64,000 nucleotides of DNA from Amycolatopsis sp. 195334CR (GTDB taxonomy: Bacteria > Actinomycetota > Actinomycetes > Mycobacteriales > Pseudonocardiaceae), in the NCBI RefSeq assembly GCF_017309385.1, contig NZ_JAFJMJ010000001.1, forward strand, positions 4,650,001 to 4,714,000. Direction: 5' to 3'. The notes under the pieces are model-generated. The model had not been told where the DNA came from and searched no databases. It saw only the letters and a program-made list of their open reading frames with translations. Shown one piece after another: positions 23,870 through 32,555 of the stretch (its first letter is position 1; every line of letters begins with the position of its first letter). Made by a program: the position numbers and the translations under genes.

Positions 23870-24712
23870 TCAGGCTTCGGTCAGCGGTCCGTAGCTGTCG
23901 GGGCGGCGGTCGCGGTAGAACGCCCACAGGTCGCGGACCTCGTTGAGCAGGCCCATGTCCAGGTCCCGCACCACGATCTCCTCCTCGGTGTCCGATGCGG
24001 CCTCACCGATCAGCTGCCCGCGCGGGTCGGCGAAGTAGGTCTGGCCGTAGAAGTCGTTGTCGCCCAGCGGTTCCACGCCGACGCGGTTGATCGTGCCGAC
24101 GAAGTACTCGTTGGCGACGGCCGCGGCGGGCTGCTCCAGGCGCCACAGGTACTCCGAGAGGCCGCGGCTGGTCGCCGACGGGTTGAACACGATCTTCGCC
24201 CCGGCCAGGCCGAGCGCGCGCCAGCCTTCGGGGAAGTGCCGCTCGTAGCAGATGTACACGCCGATCCGGCCGACCGCGGTGTCGAACACCGGGTAGCCCA
24301 TGTTGCCCGGCCGGAAGTAGAACTTCTCCCAGAAGCCCTTCACCTGGGGGATGTGGTTCTTGCGGTGCTTGCCGAGATAGGTGCCGTCGGCGTCGATCAC
24401 CGCGGCGGTGTTGTAGTAGACACCCGGCTGCTCGGCCTCGTACATCGGCACCACCAGCACCACGCCGTGGCGCTCGGCGACCTCCTGCATCAGCTTGGTG
24501 GTCGGCCCGTCCGGGATGCCCTCGGTGTAGGAGTAGTAGTCGGCGTCCTGGACCTGGCAGAAGTACGGGCCGTAGAACAACTCCTGCAGGCAGATCACCT
24601 GCGCGCCCTGGGACGCGGCCTTCCCGATGGCGTCCACCGCGTTGCGGATCATCGACTCCTTGTCGCCCGTCCAGCGCTGCTGGATCAGGCCGGCGCGTAC
24701 CAGGTCGCTCAC
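23870..24712 (-). CDS. Beta-ureidopropionase (nitrilase superfamily)
   Basis: This 280-residue carbon-nitrogen hydrolase hydrolyses N-carbamoyl-beta-alanine to beta-alanine, CO2 and ammonia. The catalytic triad is visible as Glu in ICLQELFYG, Lys in LGKHRKNHIPQ and Cys in VYICYERHFPEGWR. QQRWTGDKESM at the start and the FWEKFYF segment resemble the bacterial beta-ureidopropionase group rather than nitrilases. The GTG start overlaps the transporter stop (GTGA at 24709-24712). Confidence 0.92.
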   Translation of the reverse strand: MSDLVRAGLIQQRWTGDKESMIRNAVDAIGKAASQGAQVICLQELFYGPYFCQVQDADYYSYTEGIPDGPTTKLMQEVAERHGVVLVVPMYEAEQPGVYYNTAAVIDADGTYLGKHRKNHIPQVKGFWEKFYFRPGNMGYPVFDTAVGRIGVYICYERHFPEGWRALGLAGAKIVFNPSATSRGLSEYLWRLEQPAAAVANEYFVGTINRVGVEPLGDNDFYGQTYFADPRGQLIGEAASDTEEEIVVRDLDMGLLNEVRDLWAFYRDRRPDSYGPLTEA

Positions 24713-26277
24713 TGGTCTCCTCCTTGTGGGGCGGCGTGCTTGCCGCTGGTGGACTTCTTCCAAGAGAGAGCGAGGTGGACCACGAAGGCGACGATCAGCC
24801 CGGCCACCCAGTTGTAGTCGTAGAACGGCTTGAGGAACGGGATCAGGCCGTCGGCGGGGAAGGGCCCCTGCTCGCCCGCGGCGGTGTAGGCCCCGCCGAC
24901 CGCGACCACCGCACCGGCCACCGTGGCCACGACGGCCCGCCAGTTCCAGCCGCCGCGGAACCAGTACCGGCCGCCTTCGCGGTAGAGGTCGGCCAGGTGC
25001 AGTTCGGTCCGGTTGACCACCCAGTACCCGGCGACCAGCACCCCGGCCACCGCGCCGAGCACGCCGCCGTAGAAACCGAGCCAGGCGAAGATGTAGATGC
25101 TCGGGTCGGAGTACAGCTTCCACGGCTGGATGCCGATGCCGATCACGCCGGTGATCAGCCCGCCGACGGCGAAGGTGATTCGCTTCGGGAAGGCGTTCGA
25201 GAAGTCGTAGGCCGGGCTGACCACGTTGGCCGCCAGGTTCGCCGAAATGGTGGCCAGCACCAGCGCGATCAGCGCCAGCACCACCAGCACCGGGCTGGAG
25301 AACCGGTCCGCCAGCTTCGCCGGGTCCCAGATCTCCTCGCCGTAGAGCACCTTCCCGCCCGAGGTGGTCAGGATGGCCACGATCGCGATGAAGGTCATCG
25401 TGGTCGGCAGGCCGAGGATCTGCCCGCGCATCTGCTTGCGCTGGCTGCCGCCGAAGCGGGTGAAGTCCGGCATGTTCAGCGAAAGCGTCGACCAGAAGGC
25501 GATCATCGCCATCAGCATCGGCGCGAACACCTTCCAGAAGTCCGGTCCCCAGCCGAGGCGGCCCGGGTCGGACAGGATCGGGCCGAAGCCGCCCGCCTTC
25601 ACCAGCACGTAGCCGAGCAGGATCAGGAAGCCGACCGAGACCAGCGGCGCGGTCCAGTTCTCGAAGTGCCGCACGGCTTCCATGCCGCGCCAGATGATCA
25701 GCATCTGCACCAGCCAGAAAACCGCGAAGGACAACCACAGCGTCCACGGCTGCCCGGCGATCTCGGCCGCGTTGCGCCAGCCGTCGCCGACCAGCTTGCC
25801 GGTGAGGATGTAGATGGCCTCACCACCGACCCAGGTCTGGATGCCGAACCAGCCGCAGGCGATGAACGCGCGCAGCAGCGCGGCGAAGTTGGCGCCGCGG
25901 ATGCCGTAGAAGGCGCGGGCGAAGACCGGGAACGGGATGCCGTACTTGGTGCCGGCGTGGCTGTTCAGCAGCATCGGGCCGAGCACGATGATGTTGCCCA
26001 GCACGATGGTGAATAACGCCTGCACCCAGCTCATGCCCAGCGCGATCAGCGAGGCGGCGAGCGCGTAGCTGGGGATGTTGTGCGCCATCCCCATCCACAG
26101 CGCGAAGTAGTTGTAGGTGGTCCAGGTGCGCTTGCCGACCGGGACCGGCGCCAGTTCGGGGTTGAGGAAGCGGCTGCCCGTGAGCACGCCGGGATCGGCC
26201 AGGTCGATCCGGCCGTCGGGGTGCACGATCTCGTCACCGGACGGGGAGGCGCCGGCCTGCGATCGGGTGTGCGTCAT
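24709..26277 (-). CDS. NCS1-family nucleobase/hydantoin permease
   Basis: This 522-residue membrane transporter has about 12 transmembrane segments. NCS1 landmarks include NYFALWMGMAHNIPSY in the first helix, the Gly/Pro-rich KYGIPFPVFARAFYGIRGAN stretch and NMPDFTRFGGS. Family members bring in uracil, allantoin or hydantoins with sodium or protons. As first gene of the catabolic operon it probably imports a pyrimidine or its dihydro form. An inverted repeat CTGTGT/ACACAG lies 59 bases upstream. Confidence 0.93.
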   Translation of the reverse strand: MTHTRSQAGASPSGDEIVHPDGRIDLADPGVLTGSRFLNPELAPVPVGKRTWTTYNYFALWMGMAHNIPSYALAASLIALGMSWVQALFTIVLGNIIVLGPMLLNSHAGTKYGIPFPVFARAFYGIRGANFAALLRAFIACGWFGIQTWVGGEAIYILTGKLVGDGWRNAAEIAGQPWTLWLSFAVFWLVQMLIIWRGMEAVRHFENWTAPLVSVGFLILLGYVLVKAGGFGPILSDPGRLGWGPDFWKVFAPMLMAMIAFWSTLSLNMPDFTRFGGSQRKQMRGQILGLPTTMTFIAIVAILTTSGGKVLYGEEIWDPAKLADRFSSPVLVVLALIALVLATISANLAANVVSPAYDFSNAFPKRITFAVGGLITGVIGIGIQPWKLYSDPSIYIFAWLGFYGGVLGAVAGVLVAGYWVVNRTELHLADLYREGGRYWFRGGWNWRAVVATVAGAVVAVGGAYTAAGEQGPFPADGLIPFLKPFYDYNWVAGLIVAFVVHLALSWKKSTSGKHAAPQGGDQ

Positions 26278-26335
26278 TGCGGAATCCTGCGACCGGCGCG
26301 GGACCGGGTGGCAGTGGCAGAGTGTTCACCGATGC

Positions 26336-26353
26336 CTGTGTCCTGGAACACAG
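26336..26353. promoter_or_regulatory. Inverted repeat upstream of the pyrimidine operon
   Basis: CTGTGT and ACACAG are separated by CCTGGA, 59 bases before the transporter start. The CTGT/ACAG half-sites resemble those of the repeat at 28562-28591 beside pucR, so both may be bound by the PucR protein (inference). Confidence 0.45.
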
Positions 26354-26433
26354 TGTCGATTGCGCATAGATCTTCATGGTGCATGGGGACCCGGCGTAAC
26401 CGCAGCTCAACAGCCCCGAAACCGGGCCTCAAT

Positions 26434-26486
26434 GCTATGAGTGGGGCATTACTTGCAATCAACGCAAGTAATGCCCCACTCATAGC
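26434..26486. repeat. Perfect 23-bp inverted repeat with a 7-base loop
   Basis: The arm runs from GCTATGAGTGGGGCATTAC... (26434-26456) to its exact reverse complement (26464-26486), with loop AATCAAC. It lies after the inhibitor gene end, before the transporter operon promoter. It is a strong hairpin, likely a terminator, and has the look of a dispersed repeat. Its sequence is distinct from the palindromes at 11039 and 48183. Confidence 0.7.
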
Positions 26487-26505
26487 AATGGGCTGCCGGG
26501 TCGGG

Positions 26506-26880
26506 TCAGAAGCCGAACACGCCACCGGAGTGGGCGTCGGCGGCGCAGCGGTTCGGGTAGGTGGTGCGGAAGTCCACCTGCTCGCCCTTCCAGGTGCCGA
26601 AGGCGCGGGCTTCGACCGGCGCGTACTCCAGCGTGCAGGCCACGTCCTTGGGGGTGACGCGGCTGAGGTCGCCCTCGGCGCCGGTCAGCGCGTCGCAGGC
26701 GGACTTCGCGTGGGGGTGGGTGCCGCCCGCCGGGTCGCACTGCAGCACCACGGCGCCGGAGCGGCCGCCCGCGTCCAGGGTGGACAGGGCGATCGAAGCG
26801 TCGGCGGGGTGGGCCGGGCCCCCGATGCAGGCCAGGGTCAGCGCGCAAGCGGTGAGCGGTTCGAAGGGAAAAATAGCCAT
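26506..26880 (-). CDS. Subtilisin inhibitor-like secreted protein (SSI family)
   Basis: This 124-residue exported protein of the Streptomyces subtilisin inhibitor type has a hydrophobic signal region in the first 27 residues, then the SSI pattern: ALSTLDAGGRSGAVVLQCDPAGGTHPHAKSAC, four mature Cys residues (about 48, 62, 82 and 112) spaced for the two conserved disulfides, and the ending FRTTYPNRCAADAHSGGVFGF. The reactive loop follows the third Cys (CTLEYAPVEARAFG). It should inhibit serine proteases outside the cell. It sits alone between pucR and the transporter operon. Confidence 0.9.
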   Translation of the reverse strand: MAIFPFEPLTACALTLACIGGPAHPADASIALSTLDAGGRSGAVVLQCDPAGGTHPHAKSACDALTGAEGDLSRVTPKDVACTLEYAPVEARAFGTWKGEQVDFRTTYPNRCAADAHSGGVFGF

Positions 26881-26940
26881 GATCGGTTCATCGGCGCCGT
26901 CAGCTGATCACTGAGCTACTCGACGGGGTGAAAATCGCCC

Positions 26941-28554
26941 TCACGGTCGGGTGGTATGAATGTCGTGGGCCAGTAGTGCCACGTACAGCGAGAGCATCGA
27001 TTCCGGGTCCTCCAGCGGCACGCCCAACACCTGTTCCAGCCGCGCCAGCTGCTGGTAGTAGGCGGTCCTGGACATGTGCGCGGCCGCCGCGGCGGCGGAT
27101 TTGTTGCCCCCGTGGGCGCAGTAGAACCGCAGTGCCTGCAGCAGCCGGTTGCCGGTGGTGGCGTCCTTGGCCAGCAGCGCGCCCAGTTCCCGCGAGGCGA
27201 AGGCGGTCACCCGCTCGTCGTTCGCGAGCAGGTGCAGCAGCCCGCGCAGGCGCACGTCTTCGAGGCGGTGGAAGCCGGTGGCCGACTCCGGCGTGGCGGG
27301 CACGGCGTCGGCCACGTGCCCGGCTTCGGTGAGGCTGCGGCGGGCCTCGGCGGCACCGTCCACAGTGGTCCCGACCGCCACGATCGACGGGGCCACGCCG
27401 CGTGCCTGGTGCACCTCGGCCGCCAGCCGCTTCAGCACGGCCTCCGGTTTCGCTTGCGGGGAAAGGGAAAGCAGGGCGCCGACACTGGTGTCACCGACCA
27501 CCGCGACGAGGGCTGAAACGCGGGCGCGCCGGGTCGCCACCGCGGCCGCCTCGGCCAGCTCCCGCAACACCGTGGCCAGGTTCAGCGCCGGTTCGGTGCC
27601 GGTGAGCACCGGCCGGATGGCCGTGCCGATCAGCTGCCTGCCGGTCAGCGGCACGGCCAGCGCGGCGGCGCGCACCACCAGCTCGGCCGCCGGGACCGGG
27701 GTGCTGAGCAGTTCGGTGAGCACCGCGCGGTGGGCCTGCCGCTCCAGGCTGTCGGTGTCCTTGGCGACCAGCCGGTGCAGCGCGAGCGCGGACGCGGCGC
27801 GTTCGGCGACCACCACGTGACGGTCGCGCGGCGGTTCGGCGCAGACGATGACCAGGCGGCCCCAGTCGTGCCCGCGCGCGCCGACCACGGTGACCAGCCA
27901 GCCCGCGCCCGCGTGGTAGCCGGTGCGCTCGCCGAGCTGGACCTGCGCGGACCGCCGCGGCCAGGCCGCCAGCAGCTCGGCGGGGTCGCTGCCGGCGGTG
28001 TCGTAGGCGAGCACCTCGTGCGACAGGGTCTCCAGCACCACCGGCTGGTCGGTGATCCGGGCGACCTCGCGCAGCACGACGTCGGGCTCGGCCCCGGAGA
28101 CGGTCAGCGCGGTGAAGGTCTGGTGCACGCGTTCGGCCTCGCGCAGCTCGTCCACCTGCGCGTCCACGATCAGCCCGTTCACCGTCTCGGTGACCGCCAC
28201 GAACCGGGTTTCGCGCGAGAGCGTGACCAGCGGCAGGCCGCAGCGGTCGGCGGCCTCGGTCATCCCGGCGGGCAGCGCGTCGCTCCAGTGCCGGACCAGC
28301 TCCACCACCAGCCCGGCCACCCCGACCGAGGCCAGCGAGTCGAGGTACTTCGCCAGCTCCGCCTCGTCGTCGGGCAGCGCCACGCCGGTGGTCAGCACCA
28401 GCTCACCGCCCTTGAGCAGGTGCGCGATGTCGATCACCTCGGCCACGTGCACCCAGCGCACCCGGCGGTCCAGCCCGGCCGCGCCGGCCACCACGTGCGG
28501 CCGCCCGTGCCGGAGCACCGGCAGGGCGAGCACCTCGGCGACCGTGGGGTACAT
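26941..28554 (-). CDS. pucR: PucR-family transcriptional regulator
   Basis: This 537-residue regulator has an N-terminal PucR domain (TVAEVLALPVLRHGRPHVVAGAAGLDRRVRWVHV), a central GGDEF-like regulatory region, and a C-terminal helix-turn-helix of the PucR_HTH type (ALRFYCAHGGNKSAAAAAAHMSRTAYYQQLARLEQVLG). Family members control purine, pyrimidine or beta-alanine catabolism. It is divergent from the aminotransferase gene, with an 8-bp inverted repeat between them, and probably controls both arms of this catabolic region. The ATG at 28554 begins MYPTVAEV, the usual family start. Confidence 0.9.
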   Translation of the reverse strand: MYPTVAEVLALPVLRHGRPHVVAGAAGLDRRVRWVHVAEVIDIAHLLKGGELVLTTGVALPDDEAELAKYLDSLASVGVAGLVVELVRHWSDALPAGMTEAADRCGLPLVTLSRETRFVAVTETVNGLIVDAQVDELREAERVHQTFTALTVSGAEPDVVLREVARITDQPVVLETLSHEVLAYDTAGSDPAELLAAWPRRSAQVQLGERTGYHAGAGWLVTVVGARGHDWGRLVIVCAEPPRDRHVVVAERAASALALHRLVAKDTDSLERQAHRAVLTELLSTPVPAAELVVRAAALAVPLTGRQLIGTAIRPVLTGTEPALNLATVLRELAEAAAVATRRARVSALVAVVGDTSVGALLSLSPQAKPEAVLKRLAAEVHQARGVAPSIVAVGTTVDGAAEARRSLTEAGHVADAVPATPESATGFHRLEDVRLRGLLHLLANDERVTAFASRELGALLAKDATTGNRLLQALRFYCAHGGNKSAAAAAAHMSRTAYYQQLARLEQVLGVPLEDPESMLSLYVALLAHDIHTTRP

Positions 28555-28561
28555 GGGCAGA

Positions 28562-28591
28562 CTGTACGGGCGCGGGGCCGAGTCCGTACAG
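28562..28591. promoter_or_regulatory. Inverted repeat between pucR and the aminotransferase gene
   Basis: CTGTACGG (28562-28569) and CCGTACAG (28584-28591) are separated by 14 bases in the 82-base divergent region. It is a likely PucR operator. Confidence 0.6.
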
Positions 28592-28636
28592 GTTGCTCGT
28601 GGCGTTCCCGGCGCGCCGGTCCGCACACTCGGTCGC

Positions 28637-29935
28637 ATGACCGAATCGGAGCTGCTCTCCCGGCATCGCGCCGTCCTCCCGAACTGGCTGGCGCTCTACT
28701 ACGACGAGCCGATCGAGATCGTGCGGGCCCAGGGGCGCCGGGTCACCGACGCGAACGGGAACACCTACCTCGACTTCTTCGCGGGCATCCTGACCAACGC
28801 GATCGGCTACGACGTCGCGGAGATCTCCGACGCGATCCGCCGCCAGCTCGACACCGGCGTGCTGCACACCTCGACGCTGTACCTGATCCGCAAGCAGGTC
28901 GAGCTGGCCGAGCAGATCGCCGAGCTGTCCGGCATCGAGGGCGCGAAGGTGTTCTTCACCAACTCGGGCACCGAGGCCAACGAGACCGCGCTGATGCTGG
29001 CCACCCAGTACCGCCGCAGCAACCAGATCCTGGCGCTGCGCAACTCCTACCACGGGCGCGCCTTCGCCACCGTCGGCATCACCGGCAACCGCGGCTGGTC
29101 GGCCAGCTCGCTCTCCCCGGTCAAGGTCAGCTACGTGCACGGCGGCTACCGCTACCGCAGCCCGTTCTCCTCGCTGTCCGACGCCGACTTCATCGCCGCC
29201 TGCACCGAGGACCTGCGTGACGTGCTGCAGACCAGCACCGCCGGGGACGTGGCCGCGATGATCGCCGAGCCGATCCAGGGCGTCGGCGGCTTCAACGTGC
29301 CGCCGGACGGGTTCTTCGGCTCGTTCAAGGAGGTGCTCGACGAGCACGGCATCCTGCTCATCTCCGACGAGGTGCAGACCGGCTGGGGCCGCACCGGCGA
29401 GCACTTCTGGGGCATGCAGGCGCACGGCGTCACCCCGGACATGATGACCTTCGCCAAGGGCCTCGGGAACGGACTGGCCATCGGCGGGGTGATCGCGCGC
29501 GGTGAGGTGATGGACTGCCTGACCGCGAACTCGATCTCCACCTTCGGCGGGAACCCGGTCTCCACCGCGGGCGCGAAGGCCACTTTGGACTACCTGCTGG
29601 ACAACGACCTCCAGGGCAACGCGGCCAAGCAGGGCGACACGCTCTTCGGCGGGCTGCGGGACATCGCGGAGCGCTACGACGTACTCGGCGACGTCCGCGG
29701 CAAGGGCCTGATGATCGGGCTGGAGATGGTCGAGGCGGATCGCTCGGCGAGCCCGCCCGCCGCCGGTGTGGTACTGGAGGAGGCGAAGAAGCGCGGGCTG
29801 CTGGTCGGCAAGGGCGGACTGCACGGCAACGTGATCCGGCTGGCCCCGCCGATGACCCTCACCGACGCCGAAACCGGTGAGGCGCTGGAAATTCTCGAAG
29901 GTTCGATCGCGGCGGCGCAGGAGGCACGCAAGTGA
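28637..29935 (+). CDS. Class III aminotransferase (beta-alanine or GABA type)
   Basis: This 432-residue PLP enzyme probably transfers the amino group of beta-alanine to pyruvate or 2-oxoglutarate, giving malonate semialdehyde. Landmarks are VFFTNSGTEANETALMLA (phosphate binding), LISDEVQTGWGRTG (Asp to the PLP ring) and MMTFAKGLGNGLAIGGV (Schiff-base Lys). The next gene encodes the semialdehyde dehydrogenase with a GTGA overlap, which supports the beta-alanine assignment. The ATG at 28637 begins MTESELLSRHRAVLPNWL. Confidence 0.92.
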   Translation: MTESELLSRHRAVLPNWLALYYDEPIEIVRAQGRRVTDANGNTYLDFFAGILTNAIGYDVAEISDAIRRQLDTGVLHTSTLYLIRKQVELAEQIAELSGIEGAKVFFTNSGTEANETALMLATQYRRSNQILALRNSYHGRAFATVGITGNRGWSASSLSPVKVSYVHGGYRYRSPFSSLSDADFIAACTEDLRDVLQTSTAGDVAAMIAEPIQGVGGFNVPPDGFFGSFKEVLDEHGILLISDEVQTGWGRTGEHFWGMQAHGVTPDMMTFAKGLGNGLAIGGVIARGEVMDCLTANSISTFGGNPVSTAGAKATLDYLLDNDLQGNAAKQGDTLFGGLRDIAERYDVLGDVRGKGLMIGLEMVEADRSASPPAAGVVLEEAKKRGLLVGKGGLHGNVIRLAPPMTLTDAETGEALEILEGSIAAAQEARK

Positions 29936-31428
29936 CGGCAAGGATCAGCCACTGGATCGACGGCAAGCCCTTCTCCGGGGTGGCCGAGCGGGCCGGGGAC
30001 GTGTTCGACCCGGCCACCGGGCAGGTGGCCGCCAAGGTCGACTTCGCCGGCCCGGCCGAGGTGGAGGCAGCCGTCACCGCGGCCAAGAACGCCTTCCCCG
30101 GCTGGAAGAACACCTCGCTGGCGGCCCGCAGCCGGGTGCTGTTCGCCTTCCGGCAGCTGCTCTCGGAGCGCAAGGACGAGCTGGCGAAGATCGTCACCAG
30201 CGAGCACGGCAAGGTCGAGTCGGACGCCGCCGGTGAGATCGCGCGGGCCATCGAGAACGTCGAATACGCCTGCGGGGCCGCGCAGCTGCTCAAGGGCGGG
30301 TTCAGCGAGAACGCGTCCACCGGGGTCGACGTGTACTCGATCGCGCAGCCGCTCGGGGTGGTCGGCGTGATCTCGCCGTTCAACTTCCCGGCCATGGTGC
30401 CGCTGTGGTTCGTGCCGAACGCGATCGCCTGCGGCAACACCGTGGTGCTCAAGCCGAGCGAGAAGGACCCGTCGGCGGCCAACTTCATCGCCGAGCTGTT
30501 CGCCGAGGCCGGGCTCCCGGCCGGGGTGCTGAACGTGCTGCACGGCGACAAGGTCGCGGTCGACGGGCTGCTGGAGAACCCGGTGGTGAAGGCGATCTCG
30601 TTCGTCGGGTCCACGCCGATCGCGCGCTACGTCTACGAAACCGGGACGCGGCACGGCAAGCGCGTGCAGGCGCTCGGTGGCGCGAAGAACCACATGGTGG
30701 TGCTGCCCGACGCCGACCTCGACCTGGCCGCCGACGCGGCGGTCTCGGCGGGCTTCGGCTCGGCGGGGGAGCGCTGCATGGCGGTGTCCGTGGTGGTCGC
30801 GGTGGACCCGGTCGGCGACGAGCTGGTCGCCAAGATCGCCGAGCGCATCCGGAAGCTGCGGGTCGGCGACGGCCGCAGGCCGGACTCCGAGATGGGCCCG
30901 CTGGTCACCGCCGCGCACCACGCCAAGGTGGAGTCCTATGTGGAGGCGGGCGTCGCGGCGGGCGCCGAGCTGGTGGTGGACGGGCGCGGCATCGAGGTCG
31001 ACGGTGAGGACGGCGGGTACTGGCTCGGCCCGACGCTGTTCGACAAGGTGTCGCCGGAGATGTCGGTCTACCGGGACGAGATCTTCGGGCCGGTGCTCTC
31101 GGTGGTCCGCGCCGAGGGGTACGAACCGGCGGTCGAGCTGATCAACGACAACCCGTACGGCAACGGCACGGCGATCTTCACCACCGACGGCGGCGCCGCG
31201 CGGCGGTTCCAGAACGAGATCGAGGTCGGCATGGTCGGGGTGAACGTGCCGATCCCGGTGCCGGTCGGCTACTACTCGTTCGGCGGCTGGAAGGACTCGC
31301 TGTTCGGCGACAGCCACGCCTACGGGCCGGAGGGCTTCCACTTCTTCACCCGCACCAAGGTGGTCACCTCGCGCTGGCCCGACCCCTCGCACGGCGGGGT
31401 CAACCTCGGCTTCCCGCGCAACACCTGA
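29932..31428 (+). CDS. mmsA: CoA-acylating (methyl)malonate-semialdehyde dehydrogenase
   Basis: This 498-residue aldehyde dehydrogenase has the MmsA hallmarks: NAD-binding GVVGVISPFNFPAMVPLWF, the ALGGAKNHMVVLPDADLD segment (Asn/Gly in place of the usual Glu), and the catalytic Cys in SAGERCMAVSVVV. MmsA enzymes turn malonate semialdehyde into acetyl-CoA and CO2 with CoA and NAD. It ends the route dihydropyrimidine, carbamoyl-beta-alanine, beta-alanine, malonate semialdehyde, acetyl-CoA. The GTG start overlaps the aminotransferase stop. Confidence 0.94.
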   Translation: MTARISHWIDGKPFSGVAERAGDVFDPATGQVAAKVDFAGPAEVEAAVTAAKNAFPGWKNTSLAARSRVLFAFRQLLSERKDELAKIVTSEHGKVESDAAGEIARAIENVEYACGAAQLLKGGFSENASTGVDVYSIAQPLGVVGVISPFNFPAMVPLWFVPNAIACGNTVVLKPSEKDPSAANFIAELFAEAGLPAGVLNVLHGDKVAVDGLLENPVVKAISFVGSTPIARYVYETGTRHGKRVQALGGAKNHMVVLPDADLDLAADAAVSAGFGSAGERCMAVSVVVAVDPVGDELVAKIAERIRKLRVGDGRRPDSEMGPLVTAAHHAKVESYVEAGVAAGAELVVDGRGIEVDGEDGGYWLGPTLFDKVSPEMSVYRDEIFGPVLSVVRAEGYEPAVELINDNPYGNGTAIFTTDGGAARRFQNEIEVGMVGVNVPIPVPVGYYSFGGWKDSLFGDSHAYGPEGFHFFTRTKVVTSRWPDPSHGGVNLGFPRNT

Positions 31429-31432
31429 GCGG

Positions 31433-31477
31433 CGGGCCGCCTGCTTTCCGTAAACTTGACCCGAAGCAGGCGGCCCG
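31433..31477. promoter_or_regulatory. 14-bp inverted repeat around the hrcA promoter region
   Basis: CGGGCCGCCTGCTT (31433-31446) and its exact reverse complement (31464-31477) flank TCCGTAAACTTGACCCG, which contains a TAAACT-like -10. It may serve as terminator of mmsA or as an operator for hrcA. It is not the CIRCE sequence. Confidence 0.55.
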
Positions 31478-31492
31478 ACAGGTGAGGTGGAC

Positions 31493-32515
31493 GTGGCGAA
31501 CGCGGATGAACGCCGGTTCGAGGTGCTGCGTGCCATCGTCGCGGACTACGTGGCGAACCAGGAGCCGGTGGGTTCGAAGGCCATCGTGGACCGGCACAAC
31601 CTCGGTGTGTCCAGCGCCACGGTCCGCAACGACATGGCGGCGCTGGAGGAGGAGGGCTACATCGCCCAGCCGCACACCAGCGCCGGGCGCATCCCCACGG
31701 ACAAGGGCTACCGGCTCTTCGTCGACCGGCTCTCCGAGATCAAGCCGCTGTCCGCGGCCGAGCGCCGGGCGATCACCTCGTTCCTCGACGGCGCGGTGGA
31801 CATGGAGGACGTGCTCCGCCGGTCCGTCCGGCTGCTCGCGCAGCTGACCAGGCAGGTCGCCGTGGTCCAGTACCCGATGATGACCAACTCCACCGTGCGC
31901 CACCTCGAGGTGGTGCCGCTGACCGCGGCCCGGCTGATGCTGGTGCTGATCACCGACACCGGCCGCGTCGACCAGCGCACGGTGGACATCGGGGACGTGA
32001 TCACCGAGGAGGCCGTGGCCCGGCTCCGGACCTCGCTGAACGCCGCGCTGGCCGGGCGCAGGCTGACCGAGGCGGCGGCCAGGGTGGCCGAGCTGCCCGA
32101 GCAGGCCCCCTCCGACCTGCGGGACGCCACCACCCGGGTGTGTACCGTGCTGGTCGAGTCGCTGGTGGAGCACCCCGAGGAACGGCTGGTGCTCGGTGGC
32201 ACCGCGAACCTGACCCGCAACGTGGCGGACTTCCCGGGTTCGCTGCGCCAGGTGCTGGAGGCACTGGAGGAGCAGGTCGTCGTGCTGAAGCTGCTCGCGG
32301 CGGCACGCAACCCCGGTGCGGTCACGGTGCGCATCGGCGAGGAAAATGAGGACGAGCAGATGCGGAGCACCTCGGTCGTGTCGGTCGGTTACGGCATGGA
32401 CACGCTGCTCGGCGGCATGGGGATCGTCGGGCCGACGAGGATGGACTACCCGACCACCATCGCCGCGGTGCGGGCGGTGGCCAACTACGTCGGGCAGATG
32501 CTCTCGGGCAAGTGA
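31493..32515 (+). CDS. hrcA: Heat-inducible transcription repressor HrcA
   Basis: This 340-residue repressor has an N-terminal winged helix ([57 protein letters not shown]) and the HrcA domain with GAF-like fold and inserted dimerising arm. It normally represses chaperone operons through CIRCE elements; no CIRCE is visible here, so its targets are likely elsewhere (groE). The GTG at 31493 is chosen since AGGTGAGG ends five bases before it and [12 protein letters not shown] is the conserved beginning; a GTG two codons earlier overlaps the site. It is co-directional with dnaJ. Confidence 0.95.
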   Translation: MANADERRFEVLRAIVADYVANQEPVGSKAIVDRHNLGVSSATVRNDMAALEEEGYIAQPHTSAGRIPTDKGYRLFVDRLSEIKPLSAAERRAITSFLDGAVDMEDVLRRSVRLLAQLTRQVAVVQYPMMTNSTVRHLEVVPLTAARLMLVLITDTGRVDQRTVDIGDVITEEAVARLRTSLNAALAGRRLTEAAARVAELPEQAPSDLRDATTRVCTVLVESLVEHPEERLVLGGTANLTRNVADFPGSLRQVLEALEEQVVVLKLLAAARNPGAVTVRIGEENEDEQMRSTSVVSVGYGMDTLLGGMGIVGPTRMDYPTTIAAVRAVANYVGQMLSGK

Positions 32516-32555
32516 GCCCGCGCAAGGGTTTTTTCGGCAGGAGGACGGCAAGACG

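Noticed and set aside
31429..31492. CIRCE element before hrcA
   Set aside because: The TTAGCACTC-N9-GAGTGCTAA pattern is not present, even allowing several mismatches.
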